Of a DNA stretch of 64,000 nucleotides, positions 18,486 through 27,434 are shown in pieces. The number at the start of each line of letters is the position of its first letter. The stretch's first letter is position 1. The position numbers were made by a program, and so were the translations under genes. The stretch is from Bifidobacterium vansinderenii (GTDB lineage Bacteria > Actinomycetota > Actinomycetes > Actinomycetales > Bifidobacteriaceae): assembly GCF_002234915.1 (NCBI RefSeq), contig NZ_NEWD01000016.1:70-64069 (forward strand), given 5' to 3'. The notes below the pieces were generated by a model, which did not search any database, was not told the DNA's origin, and was given only the letters and a program-made list of their open reading frames with translations.

Positions 18486-18515
18486 GGATGTGCAGCCTAA
18501 AAGGAAAGGATCATC

Positions 18516-18890
18516 ATGATCGATTTCAACAACGCTTCATTCGTGAAGCTCAGCAACGCCAACCCGCAAGACGCGGCGAAGCTTCTTGATGGGATCATGC
18601 TCCGGGGAGAGACCGTGCTCATGGCATTCAAGGGCATCCGAGACTGGGTGGTATTCACCTCGCACAGGGTGGTCGCCGTAAACGTGCAGGGCATGACCGG
18701 CAAGAAACGTGATTTCACGTCGTTGCCTTACGGTCATATCCAAGCGTACAGCGTGGAGACCGCCGGCCATTTCGATCTCGACAGCGAACTCGAGATGTGG
18801 TTCAGCGGACTTGGCAAGGTCAAACTCGAATTCTCCAACGGCGTGGACATCCGCGCAATCGGGCAGCTCATCGCCTCTCACATCCTGTGA
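18516..18890 (+). CDS. Bacterial PH-domain protein
   Basis: A 124-residue protein after AAAAGGAAAGGATC. The whole length fits the bacterial pleckstrin-homology family: GETVLMAFKGIRDWVVFTSH, VVAVNVQGMTGKKRDFTSLPY, then beta strands FDLDSELEMWFSGLGKVKLEF and a closing helix. Such proteins are small, soluble and of unknown function. It stands alone, with a strong terminator after it. Confidence 0.85.
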   Translation: MIDFNNASFVKLSNANPQDAAKLLDGIMLRGETVLMAFKGIRDWVVFTSHRVVAVNVQGMTGKKRDFTSLPYGHIQAYSVETAGHFDLDSELEMWFSGLGKVKLEFSNGVDIRAIGQLIASHIL

Positions 18891-18908
18891 CCACATAACG
18901 AGCCGGAG

Positions 18909-18947
18909 CCGCCCCGGCAGCTCACGGAGAGCGCCGGGGCGGTTTTT
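18909..18947 (+). terminator. Terminator after PH-domain gene
   Basis: CCGCCCCGGC (18909-18918) pairs with GCCGGGGCGG (18933-18942), followed by five T. It separates this gene from the convergent toxin gene at 19006. Confidence 0.9.
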
Positions 18948-19005
18948 ACAAGTAGGGACGCGACCACGCACAGTGCTCTGAAAGACGCGTCCCCATGCAA
19001 CGTCG

Positions 19006-19632
19006 TCATTGCCCCAATCCACACATCCGATGGTAAATAGAAGAAAATCGACTGGCCCGGACTTGAGAGCACCAGTTCTCCGGAGAGATGACTTCCATGG
19101 GTGGGGAGACTATACCGAGCCTCGGCTGAAGGACATGAATCATTTTATGATCATAAGTCAGGCACACTCGACGGCAAAGGGCTGATTCATGCCTGGCATC
19201 AGCCAGACAACGCATCACGCTACCATCCTCATAGTCCAACGGCGGGTTCAGTATAGAACCGTTACGCGGCAGCACGGAGCCTCCCGTTGTTTTCACTAGG
19301 CTATACACCATGTCAGCGATGGACTGGGCCTCATCTCCCTTCCATCCCAATCCAACGTCCTCCGGGGTAAGACCGTACTTCGGTTGGCATGCCTTATATA
19401 TTGCGGTCTCTACTATATGCTCCCCGGAATAAATCTCTACCGCACTCCCATCAGGGAGAGGTTCGAGCAATGTGCTCAACGCACAGAATACATCACTGTC
19501 ATTCCTCCGTGATTTGGCTTCCTTCAAGCGTCCCGCCAGGCCCTCCATGGAGAACCCTCGGTCGAGCTGGCAAGCAGCCGTGAGATACACATTCACATCG
19601 GGTACAACAATGACAGTCGGCTTCTGCGGCAT
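19006..19632 (-). CDS. PIN-like toxin of a Panacea toxin-antitoxin pair
   Basis: A 208-residue protein. The start MPQKPTVIVVPDVNVYL at 19632 is 15 bases after the Panacea-gene stop; a TTG at 19635 is possible. The N-terminal VPDVNVYLTAA carries the Asp and Asn typical of PIN-like nucleases. SGEHIVETAIY provides a mid-protein acid and CLTYDHKMIHVL a late Asp. The similarity is to VapC/PIN folds but weak. The tight link to a Panacea-domain protein is the main argument for a toxin. Confidence 0.7.
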   Translation of the reverse strand: MPQKPTVIVVPDVNVYLTAACQLDRGFSMEGLAGRLKEAKSRRNDSDVFCALSTLLEPLPDGSAVEIYSGEHIVETAIYKACQPKYGLTPEDVGLGWKGDEAQSIADMVYSLVKTTGGSVLPRNGSILNPPLDYEDGSVMRCLADARHESALCRRVCLTYDHKMIHVLQPRLGIVSPPMEVISPENWCSQVRASRFSSIYHRMCGLGQ

Positions 19633-19647
19633 CAATCATCCCCAATA

Positions 19648-20223
19648 TCAGTTCAAAGTCAGAACGCGGGCATTGCGTCCAGCTGCAGATAACATATCAT
19701 CGTAATTCCGATCATGCCCCTTCGGAATGCAATAGTCGCCGGGAGTATGGTCGACCATAGAGTGGGAGATCGTCTCAGCGGCTTTTTCATAGTCGGGCCA
19801 AGATTCAACCAGCTCATCCCATGGGATTGCTTGGTAATCGTGCTCTCGATAGTATTTGGACCACGGCCCCATTTCATGGGTAGCCTCAACAAGGTCATGC
19901 GGGCTCAATGGAGCAAACTCACCCCATACCTTAGACAGAGCGGTTAACTGATCGTCGCTAAGAGGCTTTAGCTGTGTCCGAGATATGAGAATCGGATCCT
20001 TATGGGTATCTCCATATGCCTCGCGGACTTTCTTGGTCACTGGGCCATACGGGAAAGCCATCACATCCTCATCATACAGTTTCTCATTGTATTCATACCC
20101 ATAAAGGCTCTGTGACAAGGCGACCATTTTCTGCAGCGCCATACGGCTGAGAGGGGTCCCTTCCTGCTCGGCGACCGTAATAAACCATGCGGCGACGTCA
20201 AGACTGCTGATCTGACTCTTCAT
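19648..20223 (-). CDS. Panacea-domain (DUF4065/SocA-like) antitoxin
   Basis: A 191-residue protein. SLDVAAWFITVAEQEGTPLS, then RMALQKMVALSQSLYGYEYNEKL and EDVMAFPYGPVTKKV, are the hallmark motifs of the Panacea (DUF4065) domain: helical repeat, the LQK...Y core, and AFPYGPV. Panacea domains act as general antitoxin modules that neutralise unrelated toxins. It is the upstream gene of a two-gene operon with the PIN-like protein. Confidence 0.82.
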   Translation of the reverse strand: MKSQISSLDVAAWFITVAEQEGTPLSRMALQKMVALSQSLYGYEYNEKLYDEDVMAFPYGPVTKKVREAYGDTHKDPILISRTQLKPLSDDQLTALSKVWGEFAPLSPHDLVEATHEMGPWSKYYREHDYQAIPWDELVESWPDYEKAAETISHSMVDHTPGDYCIPKGHDRNYDDMLSAAGRNARVLTLN

Positions 20224-20451
20224 ATCGCGCCACTCTCTTTTACCCAGTAAGCAATACTCAACTTTGAATCGATTACGGGGCTTAATCCGTCTCCCGTAAA
20301 TAGAAAATCTTTTATACTATTTCACCTCAGGGGCAGGAAATCAAATCCATTTTCTCACGATGTGAGCAAAACGCCGTATCGTTTCCATCCTAGGAGGACG
20401 CATAGGGATGCCGGCCACGCATACGGTACACGACTGGGGTCCTTCATATGT

Positions 20452-21704
20452 TCACTTCCCCGTAGTCTCGGTGTCGATAATGTTCTTCCCGTCGTGCAGG
20501 TCGGGTATCGCCTGGCCCAACAGGGCGGCAAGGGATGCGGCGTCGCGGTGGGTGTAGTGGTTGGTCATGGTGATGCTGGTGTGGCCCATGATGGCGGTGC
20601 GTGCGTCGTCGGGCATGTTGGCTCGGGCGGCCATGCTGGCCATCCAGTGGCGGGCGGAATGGATGTTGACCATCGGCAGGCCGGCCGCCTTCAGAGCCTT
20701 TCGCCAGTTGTAGCGTTCCGTGGAGCTGCGCACCGGGTTGCCGCGCGCGTTCGTGAACACAAGCTGGCGCGGGCCGATGCTTAACCGTTCGATGCGCGAC
20801 CACAAACGCGTCCACAGGCTCTCCGAGATCGGAACGAACCGTCTGGCCGCGCGCGTCTTCGGCGTGGTGATCCACAGGGTGCCGTACAGGTGCTCGGCCT
20901 TGAGCCACCCCGGTATCTCCACGTCGCCGGGAAGCCCGTACTGCTGTATCTGCTGGCACACGTCGATTCCCGGCACGCCGTCGCGGCGCCTCAGCTGGAA
21001 CGGCATGAGCGCGTACCGTTCACCCTCCCTCATGCCGGCTGCGAACGCGCGAGCTCGAACAGCAGCATCCACGATTCGTCCACGTCCACGGTCAATGCCG
21101 GGCCGCGCCGTTTCGCGCCCCGGTTGGGCACGGCCTCGATCAGTCGTTTCGGCTGGTCGGGCGAGAGCATCCGCGTTTCGGCGGGCTCCACCCTCGGCGG
21201 CTTGACCCTGCGGCACGGATCCACGGGGATGAGCTCCTCGAGTTCGGCCTGGTCGAGCATCATCTTCAGACTCACGTAATGGTCCTTGAGAGTGGACGGG
21301 GCGAGCCGCTTGCCGAGCACCCTCATGCAGCGGCGGATGTGGTCGGGATTCAGCTCGTCCAGACGGACATGGCCGATGACCTGCATGCATGCGTGGATGC
21401 GACCTGCCCGCGTCCGGTACGTGGTCGGCTTGACGTTCAGCCGGTACTCCTCGAGCCAGCGTTCCGCATAGTCCTCGAGCAGCGGGCTTTTGGCGCCGGG
21501 CAGCCTGCCGGTGCGTTCCATCTCTGCGATCCTCGCGTCGAACCGTTCGCGCGCGTCGGCCTTGGTCTTGCCCTTGGCGGTGATGAACCGGCGTCTGCCG
21601 GTGGCGGGATCGGGGTCGATCTCGCGGCGGAACTCCCATGATCCGTCCCTGCGATGGATGATGCTGCCCGAACCCTTGGTGCGTCGTCTGCCGTTGGCCG
21701 CCAT
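20452..21704 (-). pseudogene. Tyrosine integrase with a frameshift
   Basis: The first frame (ATG 21704) encodes the arm-binding domain GSGSIIHRRDGSWEFRREID and the core-binding SAM-like domain (LEDYAERWLEEYRLNVKPTTY), then breaks after LLFELARSQPA near 21030. Another frame continues from AFAAGMREGERYALMPF (catalytic Arg region) to the HSARHW (HxxR) box and GHTSITMTNHYTHRD (His and nucleophile Tyr), ending at 20452. One base indel in a GCGCG run explains the split. The 3' and 5' halves are otherwise complete. The gene sits 220 bp from attachment-like repeat R5, the usual place for an integrase. Confidence 0.82.
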
Positions 21705-21913
21705 GATTTCCTCCCGTCATCGGGAGCGCCCCTCGGATGCCATGACCGCGAGCGCCCCGTACAAAAGGGCACTCTATTGGCACTCTATCCGTGCGTACAA
21801 CGGCGGAATACGTGCGGAAAACGGCGGTTTTCCGTGAATCGAAAAACGGCGCGATTCCGGTCTTCCGTAGGGTCGGAAACGTTGGAATCACGCCGTTTTC
21901 AGGGGTGTTTACC

Positions 21914-21962
21914 CCCTACTTGGACACGTTGAACTTGAACTCCCCCATAAGGGGGTCGAGTT
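21914..21962. repeat. Attachment-like repeat R5 between two integrases
   Basis: GACACGTTGAACTTGAACTC (21923-21942) is identical to R1. The minus strand reads GEFKFNVSK-stop. ACTCCCCC and GGGGGTCGAGT next to it form a hairpin. It lies between the outward-facing starts of two integrase genes, so it is the best candidate for the junction between the 5-kb block on the left and the large element on the right. Confidence 0.6.
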
Positions 21963-22060
21963 AATCCAACGCTTGGAAAGAAGCCGTTTTCCACCCCACC
22001 GTGACCCGATTTCGCAAAACACTTCGCAAAAACCGCGGCCGTTCCGGTGAGGAGCAAACA

Positions 22061-24412
22061 ATGCCGCAAACCACGGACCCCAGAAACTTCAAGAAGCCGA
22101 ACACCGGCCTCCTACCCGGTATGAGCACGAACAATGATGTGACCAGTGTACCGCGAACCGGACCCGAGGCACCGGCACCGGAAAACCCGATCGGCAGGGC
22201 CGCGTCTGCGGGCTTAACCTCTGGAGTGGGGACCCCGGAGGAGCCGGGGCAACGAAGCACGGAGAGAAGGATGAGGAGCGGCAAGAAGTCGGATGCCGCG
22301 CGGACGAGCGGCAGCGACGCCAGGCCGGTGACGGGCACGGACACCACGGCCAAGAACACCGAACCGGTTCAGGCCACCGACTCGGGCAAGGCCACGACCC
22401 GCAGGGGTGCGGGCAGGAGGAACAACAAGCGCGTGTCCCTCATAGGAACGCAGGCCTGGGCCAACCCACCGACGCGCAGCTACCCGTACTGGAGGGTCTG
22501 GTGGCTCGACGCCGCCGGCAAGAAGCACTCCACCACGGTCAGCGGCACCGAGGATGACGCGTACAACACCGCGGCGGAGAAGCTGGGCTACCGGAAACCC
22601 AAGGGGCCGGTTCACGGCACCCCGAAGAACCCGCTCGTGAAGGACGTGTACGAGGAGTACGTCAGGGCCGGCGACCATCCGAAGTGGGGTTCCGGGACCA
22701 CGAGTCAGAAGCGGCAGGCCATGACCCGCGTGTGGCTCGTCATCGGTGACAAGAAGATACGTGACGTGGTTCCGAGCGACCTCGCGCGCATCGACATGGC
22801 CGGCATTCGCCCCGCGGCGCAGAAGCGCCTGCGCAGCGAGGTCCGTCGTCTCTTCGACTACGCGCACTCCGTGTACGGCATCGAGGGAACCGGCGACGAT
22901 TACGCGAAGCCCGTGCCCGTCGTGACGAACTACCGTCGCGAGGAAAGCACGACGAACGTCACCGTGAAGAAGGAGGACGTGCCCTCCACGCGGTGGGTCG
23001 CGTGCCTCATCACGCTCACGGCCTCCACGATGAACGTCACCCCGCTTGACGAGGAGATGGACATGCGCACCCAGCGCGAGGCGACAGCACACGCGGCGCA
23101 TGAGATGCTCACCGGCCGCGGGGCCGGCCAGGTGCCGAAGTACACCACGTGGATAGACACGGTGAGCGGCGAGAAGCAGACCACGAGCGGCTGGACCAAC
23201 GAGCCGCTCGACGGCCCAACGGGCTGCAACCCGCTGGACGACATCTGGAGGATGGGGATTCCCGCGGATAAGCGAATAGCCCGCATCACCGGGCCGCTCA
23301 TCAGAACCGAGGAGGCCTACCAGCGAGCGAACGAGGACGTGGCACGGCAGTACCGCAGGCTCACCGCGTTCCTCGCGATGGGGGCCGGCGTCGGCACCCG
23401 CGTCGGTGAGCAGATAGCGCTGCGCGTGGGCAACGTCCTCACACCGGACCAGGCCGCGTTCCTCTTCGTGGACGCGCACATCCAGAACTGGGACGAGGAG
23501 ACGGATGACGCGCTGAGGTTCGACGGCCGGCAACCACCGGAGAACCGCAGGGGCTGGTACGGTGCCATCCACATCGAGGAGCAGTACACGCAGGCCGGTT
23601 CCGGCTACCGGCTCGGCCGACCGAAGTGGAACAACGAGATGGACGACAAGACCCGCTGGGTCCACATGCCCTACTACCTTCCCTCGTGGCAGTACGAGGA
23701 CGACCCGAGGCCGCTGCGCGAGCAGATAGCGGGTATGGACGGCATGCAGCGCTTCGCACCACACGCGAGGACGCAGGACGACGAATCGTTCTGGTCCTCC
23801 ACGCGCGAGGAGGTGGGCTACGCCTGGGCCGAGGGCTACACGCCGCTCGGCTGGTGCATGCTCCAGTGGCTCATCGACCTGTGGAACACACCGACCCTGA
23901 ACCGCGCCGCCGGCGGATCGCTCTCCGCGAAGCTGGCCCTATTCACAAGGCTGCTCATGTTCCCGACCCGACGGCCCACGAACGACCCGGACAGCCTGAA
24001 GGTCGGCATGAGCGAGGACTGGAGGGCCAAGGGGCACGGCAAACTCATACCCGGCACGGGCGGCTACACGAACCAGAAACGCATGCAGCTCCTCACGAAC
24101 CCCGTCATGGACTATGTGAGTCAGCGCATGGAACTCGCCACCCGCTACAACCCATGGCCACCGAACCACAACACGTACACCGGCATGACCGTGCCCGTCG
24201 TCGGAGGCAAGGAATGGAAGGCCCCGCGCGTCGGATGGACGCACCACTCACTGCGGCACTACAGCGCGTCCATACGACTCGCGAGCGGCGTGCCCATCAC
24301 GCTCATCAGCAAGGAACTCGGCCACAAGGACATCTCCACCACGATAGAGACGTACATCCACCTCATAGACGAAGCGCAAAGCACCATACCCCCGGCAGGC
24401 TTCGAGCTATGA
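22061..24412 (+). CDS. Long tyrosine recombinase (integrase) of the large element
   Basis: A 783-residue protein from ATG 22061 (GAGGAG six bases upstream); ATG 22271 (713 residues) is an alternative. Ordinary integrases have 350-420 residues. After a Pro/Thr-rich tail there is an arm-type domain (YPYWRVWWLDAAGKKHS), a core-binding domain (LVKDVYEEYVRAGDHPKWGS) and a catalytic domain. The latter starts with the Arg box GVGTRVGEQIALRVG and ends with HHSLRHYSASIRLASG (HxxR) and ELGHKDISTTIETYIH (His and nucleophile Tyr). About 250 extra residues lie between the Arg and HxxR boxes. It is next to R5, so it should carry out insertion and excision there. Confidence 0.9.
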   Translation: MPQTTDPRNFKKPNTGLLPGMSTNNDVTSVPRTGPEAPAPENPIGRAASAGLTSGVGTPEEPGQRSTERRMRSGKKSDAARTSGSDARPVTGTDTTAKNTEPVQATDSGKATTRRGAGRRNNKRVSLIGTQAWANPPTRSYPYWRVWWLDAAGKKHSTTVSGTEDDAYNTAAEKLGYRKPKGPVHGTPKNPLVKDVYEEYVRAGDHPKWGSGTTSQKRQAMTRVWLVIGDKKIRDVVPSDLARIDMAGIRPAAQKRLRSEVRRLFDYAHSVYGIEGTGDDYAKPVPVVTNYRREESTTNVTVKKEDVPSTRWVACLITLTASTMNVTPLDEEMDMRTQREATAHAAHEMLTGRGAGQVPKYTTWIDTVSGEKQTTSGWTNEPLDGPTGCNPLDDIWRMGIPADKRIARITGPLIRTEEAYQRANEDVARQYRRLTAFLAMGAGVGTRVGEQIALRVGNVLTPDQAAFLFVDAHIQNWDEETDDALRFDGRQPPENRRGWYGAIHIEEQYTQAGSGYRLGRPKWNNEMDDKTRWVHMPYYLPSWQYEDDPRPLREQIAGMDGMQRFAPHARTQDDESFWSSTREEVGYAWAEGYTPLGWCMLQWLIDLWNTPTLNRAAGGSLSAKLALFTRLLMFPTRRPTNDPDSLKVGMSEDWRAKGHGKLIPGTGGYTNQKRMQLLTNPVMDYVSQRMELATRYNPWPPNHNTYTGMTVPVVGGKEWKAPRVGWTHHSLRHYSASIRLASGVPITLISKELGHKDISTTIETYIHLIDEAQSTIPPAGFEL

Positions 24413-24464
24413 CGCGATGACGGGCCGGGGCCGGCGACCATCGCAGGTCCCGGCCTCGGCCATC

Positions 24465-24508
24465 GAGCGCGCGTCGTCCGACGAAAATCCCGGACCACCC
24501 GCGCTCGT
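24465..24508 (-). repeat. 19-bp repeat copy 1 with degenerate arm
   Basis: The conserved half is at 24486-24504. The left arm 24465-24480 (GAGCGCGCGTCGTCCG) pairs with it with two mismatches, giving a hairpin followed by CGTTTTCCTTC. It lies between convergent genes and would end the integrase transcript. Confidence 0.8.
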
Positions 24509-24676
24509 TTTCCTTCTCTTCTTATCGTCACCGGCAGCCGGTCCCCGGCCATGGCACCGGTGACGAGCGAGCGCACGGCACTAGTGAGAAGCCCCGGCCC
24601 GCGCAACCATTCGCGTTTTCCCTTCAACCAGCGGGAACCGGTACCGCCCGGCGCTCCTTAATCACTTATGCGTCAA

Positions 24677-24901
24677 TCACGGTGTCACGGTCGCGGGGTC
24701 CGTGGTGACGGTATCCACGAACCATTTGCTGCCCGTGAGGTAATCGGCCACCTGGTTCACGGCCCAGATGACCCAGTTCGCACCGGCCTTCACCACCTCT
24801 ATCGGGTTCCCGAAGATGGACCACAGCGCTACGAGCAGGCCGAGGCCCGCTATCACCATGAGCGTGTCGCGCACGACACCCCATGCTCCACCACCACGCA
24901 T
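24677..24901 (-). CDS. Small single-pass membrane protein
   Basis: A 74-residue protein starting MRGGGAWGVVRD, behind GGAGGGAGG. One hydrophobic helix, TLMVIAGLGLLVALWSIFG, is followed by an amphipathic helix (GANWVIWAVNQVADYL) and a short polar tail. No family is recognised. Size and form resemble small holin-like or actinobacterial element proteins, but this is only appearance. Confidence 0.6.
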   Translation of the reverse strand: MRGGGAWGVVRDTLMVIAGLGLLVALWSIFGNPIEVVKAGANWVIWAVNQVADYLTGSKWFVDTVTTDPATVTP

Positions 24902-24998
24902 GATTGCCTCCCTCCAACGGCACAAGTATCAGCGGCCACTCGCATATCCACGACCGCGAACCCTTGTGGCCGCCGCGGCATGAAGGAATCAACACGTT

Positions 24999-25017
24999 AC
25001 GCGGGTGGTCCGGGATT
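24999..25017 (+). repeat. 19-bp repeat copy 2
   Basis: ACGCGGGTGGTCCGGGATT between divergent genes. A partial complementary arm (TTTCCCGGGC) lies 12 bases to the right. Here it is in a promoter region, unlike most copies. Confidence 0.75.
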
Positions 25018-25087
25018 ATTTTGGGTTTCCCGGGCGTGTCCCCGTGTGGATCTGGCATGATCTGATCGCTTTTGCGAGGAGGCCGTC

Positions 25088-26104
25088 GTGCGCTTGTATC
25101 ATCTGGACCCGTTGACGAACGGTGTGGAGCCGTGCCGTGAGCCGGATTGGGTGGCATGCCGGTGCGGTGAGCATTACGCGACGCTGCGCGAGGCCGTTGA
25201 CGCCTCGGTGGCCGCTGGGCCGGTGGATTGGTCCCGTTACTCGTACCGTCGCAAGCCGAAGCCGCGCGTGCGCGTGACGATGGGGTTGCAGAACCTGCGC
25301 GGGCTGGTAATGCGTGACGCGGCCACCCGTGTGGAGCGTTGGGTGGGGGACGGCCATTACCGTTCCGTGGTCGCCGCGCTGGGGTACGCGGGTTTCGTTC
25401 CCTTGGATTACGCGGCCGGCCCCTCCCCCACGGAGTCAATCCTCATGGACCGGCTCGCGCTTCACGGGCCGATGGCATGCGCTGACCTGCTGGAGGTGCT
25501 GCTGCGCGACGCCGGGCCCGAAGCGTCGATGCTGACGCGTGCCTCGGCCCGGCTCATGGCCCTTACCCTGCGCGCCGCGGCCCATGACCAGTCGAGCGCT
25601 GCCATCCTCTCCACGTACCGGCTCGGTTCCCTATGGATGGATGATGCGGATTGGAACGACCGTGAGCTGCGGTTCCGGCTGAGCCGGGAAGGCTCGTTGG
25701 ATGCCGCTCCCCGCACCGGCGTCCAACGATTCGCGGCCCGGGCTTACGCGGCCCAGATAGCCGGGTACCGTGCCATGCTGGACCCGGCGGCGCGTGACCC
25801 CGAGTCGAACCTGATGCGCGAGGCCCTCGTGAACGGGGACCTGCCGGTGCTGCGTGCCATGGGGATAATCATCCCGAACACGGACCGGGCAATCCAGCGT
25901 TTCGCGGCCCTCGACGGCTCGACCCTCCATCCCCGCACGCTGGAGCGGAGCGAGGCGCTGGTGCTGCTTGACTACACGAGCATGGCCATCAGGGACGATG
26001 GCACCATCGACGTGGATTACGACGGGCCGGTGACCGTGGCCACGGAACCCGAGCACGGACCGGTCACACGCACCGCAGCGGCGGCACCCGGCCCCACCAT
26101 ATGA
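25088..26104 (+). CDS. Unknown protein with N-terminal Cys mini-domain
   Basis: A 338-residue protein starting at GTG 25088 with GAGGAGG upstream. The first 45 residues (YHLDPLTNGVEPC, then CRCGEHYATLREAVDA) match the short Cys-containing N-terminal domain also present at 26354, 47612 and 53465. The rest is helical and Arg/Leu/Ala-rich, without membrane segments or motifs I recognise (for example ESILMDRLALHGPMACADLL). It is one of few plus-strand genes of the element, and its stop abuts repeat copy 3. Confidence 0.7.
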   Translation: MRLYHLDPLTNGVEPCREPDWVACRCGEHYATLREAVDASVAAGPVDWSRYSYRRKPKPRVRVTMGLQNLRGLVMRDAATRVERWVGDGHYRSVVAALGYAGFVPLDYAAGPSPTESILMDRLALHGPMACADLLEVLLRDAGPEASMLTRASARLMALTLRAAAHDQSSAAILSTYRLGSLWMDDADWNDRELRFRLSREGSLDAAPRTGVQRFAARAYAAQIAGYRAMLDPAARDPESNLMREALVNGDLPVLRAMGIIIPNTDRAIQRFAALDGSTLHPRTLERSEALVLLDYTSMAIRDDGTIDVDYDGPVTVATEPEHGPVTRTAAAAPGPTI

Positions 26105-26105
26105 A

Positions 26106-26124
26106 AATCCCGGCCCACCCGCGC
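26106..26124 (-). repeat. 19-bp repeat copy 3 (one mismatch)
   Basis: AATCCCGGCCCACCCGCGC begins one base after the stop codon of the gene at 25088 and is followed by the pyrimidine tract CTTTTCCTTTTCC. Confidence 0.7.
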
Positions 26125-26191
26125 TGACTTTTCCTTTTCCTTGAGCGCCGGTGGTTCCCCGTTCTGTCCTTTGATTCCCTGTGAATCGGTA

Positions 26192-26235
26192 GGGGCCGTG
26201 CTCCTGACTCATGGCTTGGTCAGGGGCACGGCCCC
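26192..26235 (-). terminator. Terminator after minus-strand mini-domain gene
   Basis: A 17-bp stem with one mismatch: GGGGCCGTGCTCCTGAC (26192-26208) against GTCAGGGGCACGGCCCC (26219-26235), in the gap between convergent genes. Confidence 0.7.
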
Positions 26236-26353
26236 GTTTGGATTCCGTTCTTCCGTTTCGAGAAGAGGAGTGAGCGGCTGCTTGGCCGTGGCACCGGTCC
26301 CGCTCGGCTCCCGGTGCGTGGTCTGCATATCGTCGCTTGTTCGGCCCGTGTGG

Positions 26354-26572
26354 TTAGCGGGTCGTGGTGCGCGTCCGGTTCCGCTTCTTGAGCGTGTGGA
26401 GGGGGTCGTCCTTGTGTATCTCCCATTGCTGCCGTTCGACCTCGCGCATCGCGCTGGCCTCGTCGGGGTAGTGCCGACTGTAGGGGCAGTCACCGTTCGT
26501 CGCGGTGCAGCGCTTCGCGTCCCCGTCCTTGTTAATGTGCCACCGGCCATGGCCGTTATTCCGTATTGCCAT
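26354..26572 (-). CDS. Stand-alone Cys mini-domain protein
   Basis: A 72-residue protein starting MAIRNNGHGRWHINKDG. GGAG lies ten bases upstream; ATG 26578 is also possible. It consists almost only of the mini-domain found at the N termini of three other proteins of this element: WHINKDGDAKRCTATNGDCP, then YSRHYPDEASAMREVERQQ, then a Lys/Arg/Thr-rich tail. Existence as a separate gene suggests the domain folds on its own, possibly with a metal held by two Cys and nearby His. Function unknown. Confidence 0.65.
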   Translation of the reverse strand: MAIRNNGHGRWHINKDGDAKRCTATNGDCPYSRHYPDEASAMREVERQQWEIHKDDPLHTLKKRNRTRTTTR

Positions 26573-27248
26573 CACCATCACGCTCCAGATTCACTTGCGT
26601 CCGACCGAACGGCTCGAGGCCGACGCGGGGACCGGCCGGGTCCTCCACGCGAGCGGTCCGCTTGTGTGATGCTACCGATGCGGAGCGGCCGGCGACCCGT
26701 GTCCACGCTCCGGGTTCATACCTGCAACAGCCCTTCATGCGCGGATTGCGTGTAGCACTCGGTTACTGGTTTGTCAATAGGGATTGACTGGTTATGCCCT
26801 TGGCTTATTTTCGCTTTCCAGCCTCCGCCCGGGCGTGTCGCGCGTCGGAAACCGGTCCAACTCCCCCGATTACCATGTTCGATTCAGTGAACATAACCGA
26901 ACATAATAGCACACCACACATAAGGTATATTATCGGTTATTTTTCCGATCGACGCTTGCCTGGTGATTATCCGCGATACCCGCCCCCTCGTGGGTGCCGT
27001 CATTATACCACACCACCAACAGCCGCATCCCCACGACCACGAACCGGAACGAACCACGACACGCCCGGGCGAAAAACCCGGAGCCGCGAACCGGAGAACG
27101 AACGAGCGACGACGACCAGCAGACCATCAAGCGATGCCACAGCCGAACGGCAACAGGAATGTGCGGGAACGCGACGAAAGGCCAACGGACAATGACGGAA
27201 CCAAAGGACGGTGCAATACAGGCAAAAAAGGAGGAGAAAAGAAATGCA

Positions 27249-27267
27249 GCGCGGGTGGTCCGGGATT
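27249..27267 (+). repeat. 19-bp repeat copy 4
   Basis: An exact GCGCGGGTGGTCCGGGATT, preceded by the purine tract AAAAAAGGAGGAGAAAAGAAA. No good second arm is visible. Confidence 0.8.
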
Positions 27268-27376
27268 TTGGATGTGGTTGCCGGGGCATGGATGATGCGC
27301 CGGGCACTTGCCCCTTGCTTCTTGATGGAGCGTGCCTTGATGAAACGAGGCCGGACGCGCTCGCCCGCTCCTTATC

Positions 27377-27432
27377 TATATGCGCACTGCTCCTTTATAT
27401 ATAGGTGCGTTGCTCCTTATATATACGGTGCC
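27377..27432. repeat. Short tandem repeat with TATATA
   Basis: Units TATATGCGCACTGCTCCTT, TATATATAGGTGCGTTGCTCC plus TT, and ATATATACGGTGCC follow each other directly. Role unknown; promoter or protein-binding iterons are possible. Confidence 0.5.
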
Positions 27433-27434
27433 AT

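Larger units (their letters stand above)
26573..27434. other. Gene-poor AT-rich regulatory stretch
   Basis: No convincing protein is seen. 26875-26945 is AT-rich and holds inverted ATGTTCG/CGAACAT (26875-26881, 26898-26904) with GTTC/GAAC nested inside, likely an operator or promoter region of the gene at 26354. 27249-27267 is repeat copy 4. 27377-27432 holds two and a half direct repeats of a TATATA...TGCTCCTT unit. Confidence 0.5.

Noticed and set aside
22214-23764. A 516-residue minus-strand frame opposite the integrase
   Set aside because: It is composed of Arg/Val/Leu/His-rich shadow sequence antisense to a gene with clear catalytic motifs.
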